In this document: positions 15,771 through 24,673 of the stretch, in pieces
How positions within the stretch are numbered: position 1 is the first letter of the stretch
Layout of the letters: each line of letters begins with the position of its first letter
Assembly: GCF_040796495.1 (NCBI RefSeq)
Contig: NZ_JBFNQN010000008.1
Location: 62,001-126,000, forward strand
From: Kineococcus endophyticus
GTDB lineage: Bacteria > Actinomycetota > Actinomycetes > Actinomycetales > Kineococcaceae
Direction: 5' to 3'
Length of the DNA: 64,000 nt
Made by a program: the position numbers and the translations under genes
The notes under the pieces: generated by a model
What the model saw: the letters and a program-made list of their open reading frames with translations, nothing else
The model's database searches: none
Told to the model about the DNA's origin: nothing

Positions 15771-17048
15771 ATGCTCCGCTCCATGTTCTCCGGTGTCAGC
15801 GGTCTCCGTTCGCACCAGACGATGATGGACGTCGTCGGCAACAACATCGCCAACGTCAACACCGCCGGCTTCAAGAGCTCCGGCGTCGTCTTCGCCGACA
15901 CGCTCTCGCAGCTCACCAAGGCCGCCGGCGCCCCCACCGACGCCAACGGCGGGACGAACCCCTCCCAGGTCGGCCTCGGTGTCCGCGTCCAGGCCATCAC
16001 GCAGAACATGTCGCAGGGTTCCGCGCAGGCCACGGGCAAGTCCACCGACCTGATGCTGCAGGGCGACGGGATGTTCGCCGTCCAGCAGGGCGACGGCGTG
16101 TTCTACACCCGAAACGGGTCCTTCACGCTTGACGCTCAGGGATCGATCGTGACCAACGACGGTGCGTACGTCATGGGCTGGAAGCCGGATGGGAACGGCA
16201 ATGTCAACACCAACGGCCAGATCTCCAAGCTGGTCATTCCCTCCGACACCGTCATGCCGGCGCAGGAGACGAAGACCGCCAAGGTGACGGGGAACCTTGA
16301 CCGCACGTTCAGTGCGGGTACTGGTGCGCAGAAGGTGACGACTTCCTTCACTGCGTACGACGAGCAGGGTGTCGCGACCCAGGTCTACGTGCGGTTCACC
16401 AACACGTCGACGTCCACCACGCCGAGCAACGTGTGGAACGTCGCATATTCCACCACTGGCACCGATGATGCGAGCTTCCAGACGTTGGCCGGTGTGACGT
16501 TGGACTACAGCAGCTGGACCGACACCGACGGCACCGTCTACAAGGACGGCCAGAAGGCCAAGGTCACGGGCACGCTGGCGGTTCCTTTCGGCACGGGCAA
16601 CAGCGCCGCTGTCAACGTCGATGGTCTGTCCGGGTACGTGGGCACCAGTGGCAAGAGCAGCATTCAGACTGCTCAGAACGGTGCCCCCATCGGCACCCTG
16701 ACGAGCTACTCCTTCGGCACGGACGGCGTCATCACCGGTTCGTACTCCAACGGGTACAAGCAGACACTGGGCCAGGTCGCGATCGCGTCCTTCAACAATG
16801 CTGCCGGGCTCCGCAAGGAGGGCAACTCCCTCTACAGCGTGTCGACGAACTCGGGGAACCCCGTCTACGGCATCGCCGGCCAGGCCGGCCGTGGTGGCCT
16901 CCTCGCCGGCTCGCTGGAGATGTCGAACGTCGACCTCTCCGCCGAGTTCACCAACCTGATCCTCGCCCAGCGCGGCTTCCAGGCGAACTCGAAGGTCATC
17001 ACGGCCTCCGACGAGATCCTGCAGGACCTGGTCAACCTCAAGCGCTGA
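15771..17048 (+). CDS. flgE: Flagellar hook protein FlgE
   Basis: Subunit of the hook (and possibly of the distal rod, since no flgG is seen here). The 425-residue protein has the N-terminal FSGVSGLRSHQTMMDVVGNN motif and the C-terminal SNVDLSAEFTNLILAQRGFQAN heptad region. The middle of the gene (about 16120-16850) uses many codons ending in T or A and reads less GC-rich than both ends, unlike neighbouring genes. That suggests exchange of the surface-exposed domain. A GAAAGG site precedes ATG 15771. Confidence 0.95.
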   Translation: MLRSMFSGVSGLRSHQTMMDVVGNNIANVNTAGFKSSGVVFADTLSQLTKAAGAPTDANGGTNPSQVGLGVRVQAITQNMSQGSAQATGKSTDLMLQGDGMFAVQQGDGVFYTRNGSFTLDAQGSIVTNDGAYVMGWKPDGNGNVNTNGQISKLVIPSDTVMPAQETKTAKVTGNLDRTFSAGTGAQKVTTSFTAYDEQGVATQVYVRFTNTSTSTTPSNVWNVAYSTTGTDDASFQTLAGVTLDYSSWTDTDGTVYKDGQKAKVTGTLAVPFGTGNSAAVNVDGLSGYVGTSGKSSIQTAQNGAPIGTLTSYSFGTDGVITGSYSNGYKQTLGQVAIASFNNAAGLRKEGNSLYSVSTNSGNPVYGIAGQAGRGGLLAGSLEMSNVDLSAEFTNLILAQRGFQANSKVITASDEILQDLVNLKR

Positions 17049-17059
17049 CCCTGACCGAC

Positions 17060-17097
17060 CGAACACCCTCCCGGAAGCCCTTCCGGGAGGGTGTTCG
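17060..17097 (+). terminator. Strong terminator after flgE
   Basis: A perfect 17-bp stem (17060-17076 with 17081-17097) with a 4-nt loop starts 11 nt after the flgE stop. It closes the long flgB-flgE operon. Confidence 0.85.
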
Positions 17098-17181
17098 CTT
17101 GTCCGGCACCACGTGCCGGCGACGACGGAGAGTGACTGCCGGCGCGGCGTTAGCACGAACGGGTGCACCGTGCAAGCCCCT

Positions 17182-17209
17182 CTCAGGTCCACAGACCGCA
17201 CGCCGATGG
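17182..17209 (+). promoter_or_regulatory. FliA-class promoter for flbD-motAB-fliL
   Basis: CTCAG (17182-17186), a 15-nt spacer and GCCGATGG (17202-17209), between the flgE terminator and flbD. An AACGGGTG motif lies 16 nt upstream of the -35 (17158-17165). The leader to flbD would be about 60 nt. Confidence 0.5.
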
Positions 17210-17275
17210 ACAGGGTGGAACCACCCAGCCCACGGACGGGCGCACCCCGCCTCCACCGCCAAGGACGGACCCCAC

Positions 17276-17602
17276 GTGATCCTCGTGACTCGCCTCAACG
17301 GGTCGGTGTTCGCTGTGAACCCCGATCTGATCCAGCGCGTCGACTCGACCCCCGACACGGTCATCACCCTGGTCGACGGTGCGAAGTTCGTCGTCACCGA
17401 GCCCCTGACCGAGCTCGTCGAGCGCGTGATGGCCTTCCGCGCGCGGGTCGTCGCGACCGCGCACTCCCTGGAGGAGACGGGGACGGCGCACGTCCTCGAG
17501 CTGCCGACCCACACGGGCCAGAACGACCAGACCAGTGACCACCCCAGCGGTGCGGACGGCGACCTGCCGGCCCCGGTCCCGCTGCACCGCAGGAGGCCGT
17601 GA
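17276..17602 (+). CDS. flbD: Flagellar FlbD family protein
   Basis: Small protein found next to motAB in gram-positive flagellar clusters; its role is unclear. The first ~65 residues match FlbD, beginning VILVTRLNGSVFAVNPDLIQ and continuing TLVDGAKFVVTEPL. This homolog carries an extra acidic tail to residue 108. GTG 17276 was chosen because the conserved FlbD core begins immediately and AAGGACGG lies 7 nt upstream. Three bases separate it from motA. Confidence 0.88.
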   Translation: MILVTRLNGSVFAVNPDLIQRVDSTPDTVITLVDGAKFVVTEPLTELVERVMAFRARVVATAHSLEETGTAHVLELPTHTGQNDQTSDHPSGADGDLPAPVPLHRRRP

Positions 17603-17605
17603 GCC

Positions 17606-18379
17606 ATGGACTTCGCAACCATCGGCGGTCTGATCATCGCCGCGGCCGCCATCCTCTGGACGCAGAACCACGAGGGCGGTAGCCCCACCGACATCCTGCT
17701 GCCCGGTCCGCTCGTCCTGGTCTTCATCGGCTCGCTCGGCGTCGGCCTCATGGGTGGCACCCTCAAGGACGGCATCGCCTCCCTGAAGGCCCTGCAGAAG
17801 GCCTTCCTGGGCAAGCCGAAGAACTCCGGCGAGACCGTCGCCGTCATCGTCAAGATGGCCGAGCGCGCACGCCGCGAGGGCCTGCTGGCCCTCGAGGACG
17901 CCATCAAGGAGGTCGACGACGAGTTCCTGCGCGACGGCCTGCAGACCGCCATCGACGGCACCGACCCCGACGAGCTCTACGAGATCCTCTCGGCGCAGAT
18001 CCAGGCCAAGAAGGCCAACGACAAGCAGGTCGCCAAGTTCTGGGGCGACCTGGGCGGTTACGCCCCCTCGGTCGGCATCGTCGGGACGGTCATCTCCCTC
18101 ACCGTCGTGCTGCAGAACCTGTCCGACGCCGGGTCGCTCGGCCCGATGATCGCCTCGGCGTTCGTCGCGACCCTGTGGGGTGTGGCCAGCGCCAACGTCT
18201 TCTTCCTGCCCGTGCAGACCCGCCTGAACCGCCTCTCCGGTCTGGAGACCGCGCAGATGGAGCTGGTCGTCGAGGGCATCCTCGCGATCCAGGCCGGCTC
18301 CAACCCGCGCTCGGTGGCGAAGAAGCTCGAGAGCCTGCTGCCCCCGGGCACCGCGGTTCCGGACAAGAAGGCGGCCTGA
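17606..18379 (+). CDS. motA: Flagellar motor stator protein MotA
   Basis: Proton-channel subunit of the stator that pushes on FliG. The 257-residue protein has four TM helices (about 4-20, 33-50, 150-170, 180-203). A cytoplasmic loop (about 75-145) carries the conserved charged region AERARREGLLALED, and WGDLGGYAPSVGIVGTVISL includes the family's conserved Pro in TM3. Its stop overlaps the motB start (TGATG). Confidence 0.96.
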   Translation: MDFATIGGLIIAAAAILWTQNHEGGSPTDILLPGPLVLVFIGSLGVGLMGGTLKDGIASLKALQKAFLGKPKNSGETVAVIVKMAERARREGLLALEDAIKEVDDEFLRDGLQTAIDGTDPDELYEILSAQIQAKKANDKQVAKFWGDLGGYAPSVGIVGTVISLTVVLQNLSDAGSLGPMIASAFVATLWGVASANVFFLPVQTRLNRLSGLETAQMELVVEGILAIQAGSNPRSVAKKLESLLPPGTAVPDKKAA

Positions 18380-19398
18380 TGTCCGCAGCGCACAAGCGGC
18401 GTCACAAGCACGAGGAGCACGAGGAGCACGTCAACCACGAACGGTGGCTGGTCTCCTACGCCGACATGCTGACGGTGCTCATGGCGCTGTTCATCGTCCT
18501 GTTCGCCCTCAGCCAGATCGACCAGCTGAAGTTCGCGCAGTTCAAGGACGGCCTGACCAAGGGCACGGCCAACTCCAACCAGGCCGTCTCCGGCAGCGCC
18601 GGCGTCCTGGAGGCCGTGAACGGCGACATGCCGATCGACATCAGCCCGAACTCCACGGGACAGCCGCTGCAGCAGAGCATCTCCAGTGAGGACCGCAAGG
18701 TCCTGCAGCGCGCGCAGACGCAGCAGCAGCAGCAGGACCTCAACGCCGCCAAGGAGGAGGTCTCGGACTACCGCGCCATCGCCAAGCAGCTGAACGACGC
18801 GCTCACGGCCAAGGACGACCAGGACCAGGTCACCTACCGGATCACCTCCGACGGGCTCGTCGTGGGCCTGGTGGCGGACAACGTGTTCTTCGCCAACGCC
18901 AGCGCGGACGTGGAGACCAAGGGCCGCGAGGTCCTGGACACCATCGCCCCGATCCTGGCCCAGCTGCCCAACGACATCGCGGTGCAGGGCCACACGAACT
19001 CCCTGCCCCTGTCCGGCAGCAGCCGCTACCGGGACAACTGGGACCTGTCCGCGGCCCGCGCCATGACCGTGGTGCAGCGCTTCGCCGCGGCCGGCATGGC
19101 CTCGAACCGGCTGTCCGGCACCGGGTACGCCGACTCCCGTCCGCTCTACCCGGACACCGACGACCGCGCCACCACCGGCAACCGCCGCGTGGACCTGGTC
19201 GTGGCCTCCCCGAGCTCGGACGCCGTGAAGGCCCTGCTGCCGGAGGTCGCGCAGCAGACCGCCACCGGTGACGGCCCGAAGGAACTGACGGGCACGACCG
19301 ACACCGTGCCGACGGGCCCCGCCACCAGCGGGGAGACCGCGGCCGACATCTCCGCCGGCATCAAGCCGGACCTGTCCGCGCCCGTCGCGGCGGGCTGA
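18379..19398 (+). CDS. motB: Flagellar motor stator protein MotB
   Basis: Stator subunit that binds protons and anchors to peptidoglycan. The 339-residue protein has a His/Glu-rich cytoplasmic N-terminus and a single TM helix with the proton-binding Asp (residue 29) in RWLVSYADMLTVLMALF. A plug/linker region follows. The OmpA-like peptidoglycan-binding domain (about 180-275) contains IAVQGHTNSLPL and NRRVDLVV. The C-terminal ~60 residues are Thr/Ala-rich. It starts within the motA stop and provides the internal comparison for the MotB-like protein at 2361-2948. Confidence 0.96.
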   Translation: MSAAHKRRHKHEEHEEHVNHERWLVSYADMLTVLMALFIVLFALSQIDQLKFAQFKDGLTKGTANSNQAVSGSAGVLEAVNGDMPIDISPNSTGQPLQQSISSEDRKVLQRAQTQQQQQDLNAAKEEVSDYRAIAKQLNDALTAKDDQDQVTYRITSDGLVVGLVADNVFFANASADVETKGREVLDTIAPILAQLPNDIAVQGHTNSLPLSGSSRYRDNWDLSAARAMTVVQRFAAAGMASNRLSGTGYADSRPLYPDTDDRATTGNRRVDLVVASPSSDAVKALLPEVAQQTATGDGPKELTGTTDTVPTGPATSGETAADISAGIKPDLSAPVAAG

Positions 19399-19447
19399 CC
19401 GACCCCAGACGCAGATCCGAGACTCAGCAGACCCGAAGGAGGCCGAC

Positions 19448-19951
19448 GTGGCCAAGAAGGACAAGGGCGACGGCGAGGCCAAGCCCGGCGGCGCGAAGAA
19501 GCTCATCGTCATCGGTGCGGCCGCGGCCGTCCTGCTCGCCGGCGGCACCGGTGCCGGCGTGTTCATGATGACCAAGGGCGACAAGGCCTCGGCGGCGGAG
19601 GCGACGCCCACGCCGACCCTGACGCCCGGGACGGTCACCGCGCTGGACCCCATCAGCGTCAACCTCGCCGACGGGCACTACCTCAAGATCGGCGTCGCCC
19701 TGCAGGGCGTCGCGGCCGCCGGCGGCGAGGGCCACGGCAGCAAGGACACCCTCGACGGGTCCAAGGCGTACGACATCATCATCAACCAGTACTCCAACCT
19801 GTCGATGACCGACCTGGAGAACTCCGAGCAGCGCAACACGTTCAAGGACGAGCTGCAGAAGAAGGTCATCGAGGCCTACACGACCGAGGTCGAGGGGGAG
19901 AAGACGCCGGGGGTCATGGGCATCTACCTGACCTCCTTCGTCATGCAGTGA
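19448..19951 (+). CDS. fliL: Flagellar basal body-associated protein FliL
   Basis: Single-pass protein that surrounds the stator and supports torque. The 167-residue protein has a Lys-rich cytoplasmic start, a TM helix (about 17-38) and a periplasmic stomatin-like domain containing LDPISVNLADGHYLKIGVALQG. The C-terminus IYLTSFVMQ is typical of FliL. GTG 19448 has GAAGGAGG 6-7 nt upstream. A strong terminator follows. Confidence 0.93.
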   Translation: MAKKDKGDGEAKPGGAKKLIVIGAAAAVLLAGGTGAGVFMMTKGDKASAAEATPTPTLTPGTVTALDPISVNLADGHYLKIGVALQGVAAAGGEGHGSKDTLDGSKAYDIIINQYSNLSMTDLENSEQRNTFKDELQKKVIEAYTTEVEGEKTPGVMGIYLTSFVMQ

Positions 19952-19973
19952 CCCCTCGCTGACGCAGCGACCC

Positions 19974-20008
19974 CGAAGGACCCCGGACGACCCGTCCGGG
20001 GTCCTTCG
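19974..20008 (+). terminator. Terminator after fliL
   Basis: A perfect 16-bp stem (19974-19989 with 19993-20008) with a 3-nt loop begins 23 nt after the fliL stop. It ends the flbD-motAB-fliL unit. Confidence 0.85.
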
Positions 20009-20036
20009 TCGTCCCGCGCCGGGCTCGGCGGGGCGG

Positions 20037-20065
20037 GTCAAGCGGGACCGTCCGGATGCCGACCC
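20037..20065 (+). promoter_or_regulatory. FliA-class promoter of the mprF-like gene (leaderless geometry)
   Basis: GTCAA (20037-20041), a 16-nt spacer and GCCGACCC (20058-20065). GTG 20073 begins 7 nt after the -10, so transcription would start at or next to the start codon. No separate ribosome binding site is present. Confidence 0.5.
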
Positions 20066-20072
20066 TGAACGG

Positions 20073-22652
20073 GTGAGTTCCCCCACGACCCACGCCCCCG
20101 CCGTGCCCGCGCCCCGGTCGGCCCGCCCCGACGACGCGCCGGCACCCGCCCGTGGCCGCAGCCGCCGCCGGCGCGTGCTCGGGGCGCTGGCCGTCCTGGT
20201 GCTGCTGGGCGTGGCCGTCGTCATGCTCCACGGCACGTTCGGCCGCCTGTCCGGCGCCGAGTTCGGTGCCGCGCTGCGCGGTCTCGGACCGGGGGCGCTG
20301 CTGCCCGCGGTGGCCCTGACGGCGCTGTCGCTGCTGCTCATGACGGGGTACGACGCCCTGGCCCTGCGGCACGTCGGTCAGCGGTTGGAGTACCGCCGGT
20401 ACGGTCTGGCCGCCTTCGCCGCGACGGCGCTGGGCAACGGCCTGGGAGCCTCCGCCGTCGTGGGCGCGGCCGTTCGGGCCCGCCTCTACACGCGCTGGGG
20501 CGTGCCGGGTGGGGACGTCGCCCGCGTCGTGGCCCTCAACCTCGTCACCCTCGTCCTGGGCGCCGCCGTGCTGGCCGGCGGGGGCGCGCTCGCCGCACCG
20601 CACGCCGTCGCCGCCGCGCTGGGCGTCCCCGTCCCCGCCGTGCTCGCCGTGGCCGGGGTGCTCGTCGGCCTCGTCGTGGCGCACCTGGCCTTCGCCGCCG
20701 CCGGACCGCGCGAGGTCCGCATCGGCCGCCTCGTCCTGCACCGCCCGACGCTGCCGCTGGCGTGCGGGCAGGTCGTGCTGTCGACGGTGGAGTGGCTGGC
20801 GATGGCCTCGGTCCTGTACGTCCTGCTGCCCGCGGCGGGCCGACCGGCGTTCCTGCCCTTCGCCGTCGCCTTCGCCACCGCCACCGTCGCGGGTCTGCTG
20901 AGCAGCGCGCCCGGCGGCGTCGGCGTCTTCGAGACCTCGCTGCTGCTGCTCACCGGGCCGATCGGGTCCCCGGCGCAGGTCGCGGCCGCGCTCGTGGTGT
21001 ACCGCGTCTGCTACTTCCTGCTGCCGGTGCTGCCGGCAGCCGTCCTGCTCGCGCTGCACGAGGCGCGCCGCGGCCGCTGGCTGCAGGTGCTGCGACCGCG
21101 CCGGGCCGTCCGCGCGGTGCGCGCCCCGCTGGCCCCGCCCGCCCTGGCCCTGGCGGTCGCCGCCGCCGGGGTGGCCACCCTCGTCGCCGGCGACGTGGCC
21201 GGCGCGGTGCCGGCGGGCCTGTCGCGGGCGACGACGGGGCTCGTGGGCCTGGCCGCCGTCCTCCTCGCCGCCGGGCTGCACCGCCGCCTGCGCGGGGCCT
21301 GGGCGGCCACCGTCGTCTCGTCCGCCGCCGTCGCGGTGTCCGCGCTCAGCCACGGCGAGCAGGTGTGCGCCGCCGCGGCCACGGCCCTGCTCGTCGCGCT
21401 CGTGCTGCGCCGGGCGGCCTTCCACCGCGGCCGGTTCCTGCCCGCCGGGGCCGGCACCGCCCTCCTGGTCCCGGTCGCCGCCACCGTCCTGGTCGCGGGG
21501 GCGGTGACCTGGCACGAGGCGCTGGCCGGGGAGACCGCCCCGACCCCGTGGTGGGACCGCCTGCTGCTCGTGGCCGGCGCCGTCGGGATGCTGCTCGGCG
21601 GCCGCTGGCTGGCGCGCACCGTCACCGCCGGCCCGCGCCGGGCCCCCGACGCCGGGCCGTGCCCGGTGGAGCTCGCCCGCGTCGACGACCTCGTCGCCCG
21701 CTTCGGCAGCTGCCTGTCGCACCTGGCGTTCACCGGCGACAAGCGCTTCCACTTCAGCCCCACCGGTGCCGCCTTCCTCATGTACCAGGTGCGCGGGCGC
21801 AGCTGGGTCGTCATGGGCGACCCCGTCGGTGAGGACGAGCAGGTGCGCGACCTCGTCGCCGACTTCGTCGCGCTCGTCGACCGCCACGGCGGGCGGCCGG
21901 TCTTCTACAACGTCACCCCCGACCACGCGCAGCTGTACCGGGCGTGCGGGCTGACGCTGGCCAAGCTGGGGGAGGAGGCCGTCGTCGACCTCGACGGCTT
22001 CACCCTCGCCGGCAAGGCGCGCGTCGGACTGCGCAACTGCCGCAACAAGTCCCAGCGCATCGGCCTGAGCGTCGAGTTCGTCGCCGCCGCCGACGTCGAC
22101 CCGCTGCTGCCGCAGCTGCGGGAGGTGTCGCAGGCGTGGCTGACGCACCGCAACGGCCGCGAGAAGCGGTTCTCCCTCGGCGCGTTCGACGAGGACTACG
22201 TGCGCCGCTTCCCCCTCGCCGTCGTCCGCCAGGACGGGCGCATCACCGCCTTCGCGACGCTGTGGACCAGCGCCGACGGCCGCGACGTCCAGGTCGACCT
22301 CATGCGCCGCCTGCCCGACGGCCCCCGCACCGTCATGACGTACCTGTTCGTGGAGTGCATCCTGTGGGCCCAGGAGCAGGGGTGCGCCACCTTCAACCTC
22401 GGCATGGCGCCGCTGGCCGGGCTGCAGGGGGAGCAGGGCCCGGAGTCGGTGTGGGACCTGCTCGGGCACCTCGTCTGGACCCACGGCGAGCGGTTCTACA
22501 ACTTCCAGGGCCTGCGGACCTTCAAGCAGGGCTTCGCGCCGCGCTGGCAGCCCTGCTACGTCGCCTCGCCCGGGGGCCCGGCCCTGACCAGCGCCATGGT
22601 CGACGTCGTCACCCTCGTCGGCGGCGGCGTCCGCGGGGTCCTGCGCGGCTGA
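20073..22652 (+). CDS. mprF: MprF-like phosphatidylglycerol lysyltransferase/flippase
   Basis: Predicted to transfer an amino acid (usually lysine) from aminoacyl-tRNA to phosphatidylglycerol and flip the product, changing surface charge. The 859-residue protein has about 14 TM helices (about 35-525), with the flippase signature SSAPGGVGVFETSLLLL. A cytoplasmic DUF2156 synthase domain (about 530-859) contains FSPTGAAFLMYQVRGRSWVVMGDPVG and NLGMAPLAGL. The lipid and amino acid specificity cannot be read. It sits between fliL and fliM, has a FliA-class promoter and no ribosome binding site. Its presence within a flagellar cluster is unusual. Confidence 0.85.
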   Translation: MSSPTTHAPAVPAPRSARPDDAPAPARGRSRRRRVLGALAVLVLLGVAVVMLHGTFGRLSGAEFGAALRGLGPGALLPAVALTALSLLLMTGYDALALRHVGQRLEYRRYGLAAFAATALGNGLGASAVVGAAVRARLYTRWGVPGGDVARVVALNLVTLVLGAAVLAGGGALAAPHAVAAALGVPVPAVLAVAGVLVGLVVAHLAFAAAGPREVRIGRLVLHRPTLPLACGQVVLSTVEWLAMASVLYVLLPAAGRPAFLPFAVAFATATVAGLLSSAPGGVGVFETSLLLLTGPIGSPAQVAAALVVYRVCYFLLPVLPAAVLLALHEARRGRWLQVLRPRRAVRAVRAPLAPPALALAVAAAGVATLVAGDVAGAVPAGLSRATTGLVGLAAVLLAAGLHRRLRGAWAATVVSSAAVAVSALSHGEQVCAAAATALLVALVLRRAAFHRGRFLPAGAGTALLVPVAATVLVAGAVTWHEALAGETAPTPWWDRLLLVAGAVGMLLGGRWLARTVTAGPRRAPDAGPCPVELARVDDLVARFGSCLSHLAFTGDKRFHFSPTGAAFLMYQVRGRSWVVMGDPVGEDEQVRDLVADFVALVDRHGGRPVFYNVTPDHAQLYRACGLTLAKLGEEAVVDLDGFTLAGKARVGLRNCRNKSQRIGLSVEFVAAADVDPLLPQLREVSQAWLTHRNGREKRFSLGAFDEDYVRRFPLAVVRQDGRITAFATLWTSADGRDVQVDLMRRLPDGPRTVMTYLFVECILWAQEQGCATFNLGMAPLAGLQGEQGPESVWDLLGHLVWTHGERFYNFQGLRTFKQGFAPRWQPCYVASPGGPALTSAMVDVVTLVGGGVRGVLRG

Positions 22653-22675
22653 CGCCCCGTCACCCCTCCCGCCCC

Positions 22676-22707
22676 CGGCTCCCCCGTCGACGTCGACGGG
22701 GGAGCCG
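22676..22707 (+). terminator. Terminator after mprF-like gene
   Basis: A perfect 15-bp inverted repeat (22676-22690 with 22693-22707) starts 23 nt after the stop. Confidence 0.75.
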
Positions 22708-22951
22708 TCGTGCACCCGGCGCCGCGTGGGCCGGGGGTGGGCTCGTCGACGCATCGCGCTCGACCTGGGAGCCCGCGGCGTCAGCGCGACCCTCCCGTCT
22801 CGACGAGCAGTCGTGGTGTCGTCGTGACGTCCGGCTCACAGGATGAGCGGCTGCTGGAGCCAGCGCGCAGCGCTGGACAACGAGCCACCCCCCAGCCGGC
22901 CCCGCGGAGACTTGAGGGACGAGGCCGCCGGACCACCCGTTCGGGCTCGCG

Positions 22952-22981
22952 CTAAAGGGTGACGGCCGTTCGTGCCGATAG
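22952..22981 (+). promoter_or_regulatory. FliA-class promoter of fliMNOP
   Basis: CTAAA (22952-22956), a 17-nt spacer and GCCGATAG (22974-22981). This is the closest match in the window to the classical TAAA/GCCGATAA sigma-28 consensus. The GTG at 22989 lies 7 nt downstream. Confidence 0.7.
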
Positions 22982-22988
22982 GAAGCGC

Positions 22989-23933
22989 GTGGCAGCCGAG
23001 ACCCCCAGCACCGCAGAGCGGACCGGCACCCGTCGCTCCCGGCGACGCGGTGTCCCCGTCCCGTACGACTTCCGACGGCCGACCAAGCTGTCGCGTCAGC
23101 ACGCCCGCGTGCTCGAGATCACCTACGAGGGCTTCTGCCGTCAGTGGGCGACACTGCTGTCCTCCACCCTGCGCACCACCGTGCAGGTCGAGCTCGACGG
23201 CATCCAGCAGTACAGCTACGACGAGTACGCCGCGTCGCTGCCGATGCCGACCGTGATGGCCGTCTTCGACCCCGAGCCGCTGGTCGGCGCGGCGGTGCTG
23301 CACATGGACATCGCCTTCGTGCTGTCGTGCATCGAGCGGATGCTCGGCGGCACCGGCGCGAACGAGCAGCCGGCGCGCCAGCTCACCGACATCGAGGCCG
23401 TCCTGGCCCGCGGCATGGTCGAGCGCACGCTGGTCGAGCTGGCGTCCTCGCTGCTGACGGTGACCGACCTGAAGCCGAAGCTGACGGCGATCGACCAGAA
23501 CCCCGCCTTCGCCCAGGCCGCCGCCGCCACCGACGTCATGATCGTCTCCTCGTTCCACCTGCAGGTCGAGGGCGCCTCGGGCACCGCGACCCTGGCCATG
23601 CCGCTGGACCCGCTGTCCGCGGCCCTCACCGCGGCCGAGCTGCGGGTCGCCAGCCCCGAGGAGCTGCGGCTGCGGCGCCTCATGCGCGACCGCCTCGACG
23701 ACCACCTGGAGAACATCCCGGTGGAGGTGTCGGTGCGGATGCAGGCGGCGCAGATGCGCCCCGACGAGATCCTCTCGCTCATCCCCGGCGACGTGCTGCG
23801 CCTGCCGCACCGCGCCGAGGAGCCCCTGGAGGTGGTGGCCTCCGGGGCCCACGTCGCCTCCGCCGTGGCCGGTAGCCGCGGAGCCAAACTCGCCTGCCTG
23901 ATCGTCCCGACCCCCGAGGAGAACGCCCGATGA
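22989..23933 (+). CDS. fliM: Flagellar motor switch protein FliM
   Basis: C-ring protein that binds CheY-P and connects to FliG and FliN. The 314-residue product has the N-terminal [20 protein letters not shown] segment, the CheC-like middle domain and a C-terminal SpoA domain (about 235-305, with [17 protein letters not shown] and [11 protein letters not shown]). The canonical LSQxEIDALL CheY-binding peptide at the extreme N-terminus is not evident. GTG 22989 was chosen over 22959 because the latter lies inside the promoter spacer. An AGGAAG tract precedes it, or the mRNA is leaderless. Confidence 0.93.
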   Translation: MAAETPSTAERTGTRRSRRRGVPVPYDFRRPTKLSRQHARVLEITYEGFCRQWATLLSSTLRTTVQVELDGIQQYSYDEYAASLPMPTVMAVFDPEPLVGAAVLHMDIAFVLSCIERMLGGTGANEQPARQLTDIEAVLARGMVERTLVELASSLLTVTDLKPKLTAIDQNPAFAQAAAATDVMIVSSFHLQVEGASGTATLAMPLDPLSAALTAAELRVASPEELRLRRLMRDRLDDHLENIPVEVSVRMQAAQMRPDEILSLIPGDVLRLPHRAEEPLEVVASGAHVASAVAGSRGAKLACLIVPTPEENAR

Positions 23934-24673
23934 GCGCCATGACCACCACCGACCTGACCGCGACCCTGCGTGAGGCCGCCCAGGCTGCGCTCGCCGTCCT
24001 CCCGCTGTCCGCTCCCGGCACGATCACCGACATCGTTCCGGTCGCGGCCGCCCCCGACCTCGGCGACGAGGGCACCGCGGTCTCGGCGAACTTCGCCGGC
24101 GCCGCCAACGGCCGCGTCACCGTCGTCGTGGGGGAGGAGACGCTCGGCACGCTCCTCATGAGCCCCGAGGGCGCCCTCGACCCGGTCGACGCCCTGCGCC
24201 CGGCGCTGGAGACCGTCGTGCACTCCCTGGGCCAGTGCGTCCTGGAGGCCGGCGTGGAGGGCGACCCCGCCCAGGCGCTGCGCCAGCTCGACGGCGGCGC
24301 CGTCGCGGTCGTCGGCGCGGGCGGGGAGACCCTGGCCCTCATCGGCCTGACCCTCACCGCCCAGCAGGACGTCCCGGCCCCCACCGCGACCGCGACCGCC
24401 TCGGCCGCGGCCGCCGGCGGCCCCCGCCGCACGATGGACCTGCTGCGCGACGTGCAGATGGACGTCACCGTCGAGCTCGGCCGCACCCACATGACGGTGC
24501 AGGACCTGCTGGCCCTGACGCCGGGCTCGGTCGTGGAGCTGGACCGCGCGGCCGGCTCGCCCGCCGACATCCTCGTCAACGGCCAGCTCATCGCCCGCGG
24601 TGAGGTCGTCGTCGTGGACGAGGACTACGCCATCCGCATCACCGAGATCGTCACCCCGGAGGCCGGCGCCTGA
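23930..24673 (+). CDS. fliN: Flagellar motor switch protein FliN (FliY-like length)
   Basis: C-ring base protein. The C-terminal SpoA domain (about 165-247) contains [32 protein letters not shown] and [20 protein letters not shown], as in FliN. The extra N-terminal ~160 residues (with [19 protein letters not shown]) resemble the CheC-like part of FliY, but no clear phosphatase motif (ExxN) is seen. ATG 23930 overlaps the fliM stop by 4 bp. Confidence 0.93.
   Translation: MSAMTTTDLTATLREAAQAALAVLPLSAPGTITDIVPVAAAPDLGDEGTAVSANFAGAANGRVTVVVGEETLGTLLMSPEGALDPVDALRPALETVVHSLGQCVLEAGVEGDPAQALRQLDGGAVAVVGAGGETLALIGLTLTAQQDVPAPTATATASAAAAGGPRRTMDLLRDVQMDVTVELGRTHMTVQDLLALTPGSVVELDRAAGSPADILVNGQLIARGEVVVVDEDYAIRITEIVTPEAGA

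Larger units (their letters stand above)
22653..22988. other. Intergenic region mprF-fliM
   Basis: 336 bp holding the mprF terminator (22676-22707), a stretch of about 220 bp with no gene I can support, and the fliM promoter. A CACCCGTT motif (22934-22941) lies 10 nt upstream of the fliM -35. Confidence 0.5.

Noticed and set aside
19941-22754. 937-codon minus-strand ORF opposite the mprF-like gene
   Set aside because: Antisense shadow; the plus frame has TM helices and DUF2156 motifs.
22710-22955. 81-codon plus-strand ORF before fliM
   Set aside because: No ribosome binding site, random Pro/Arg/Ser composition, and it runs into the fliM -35 box.
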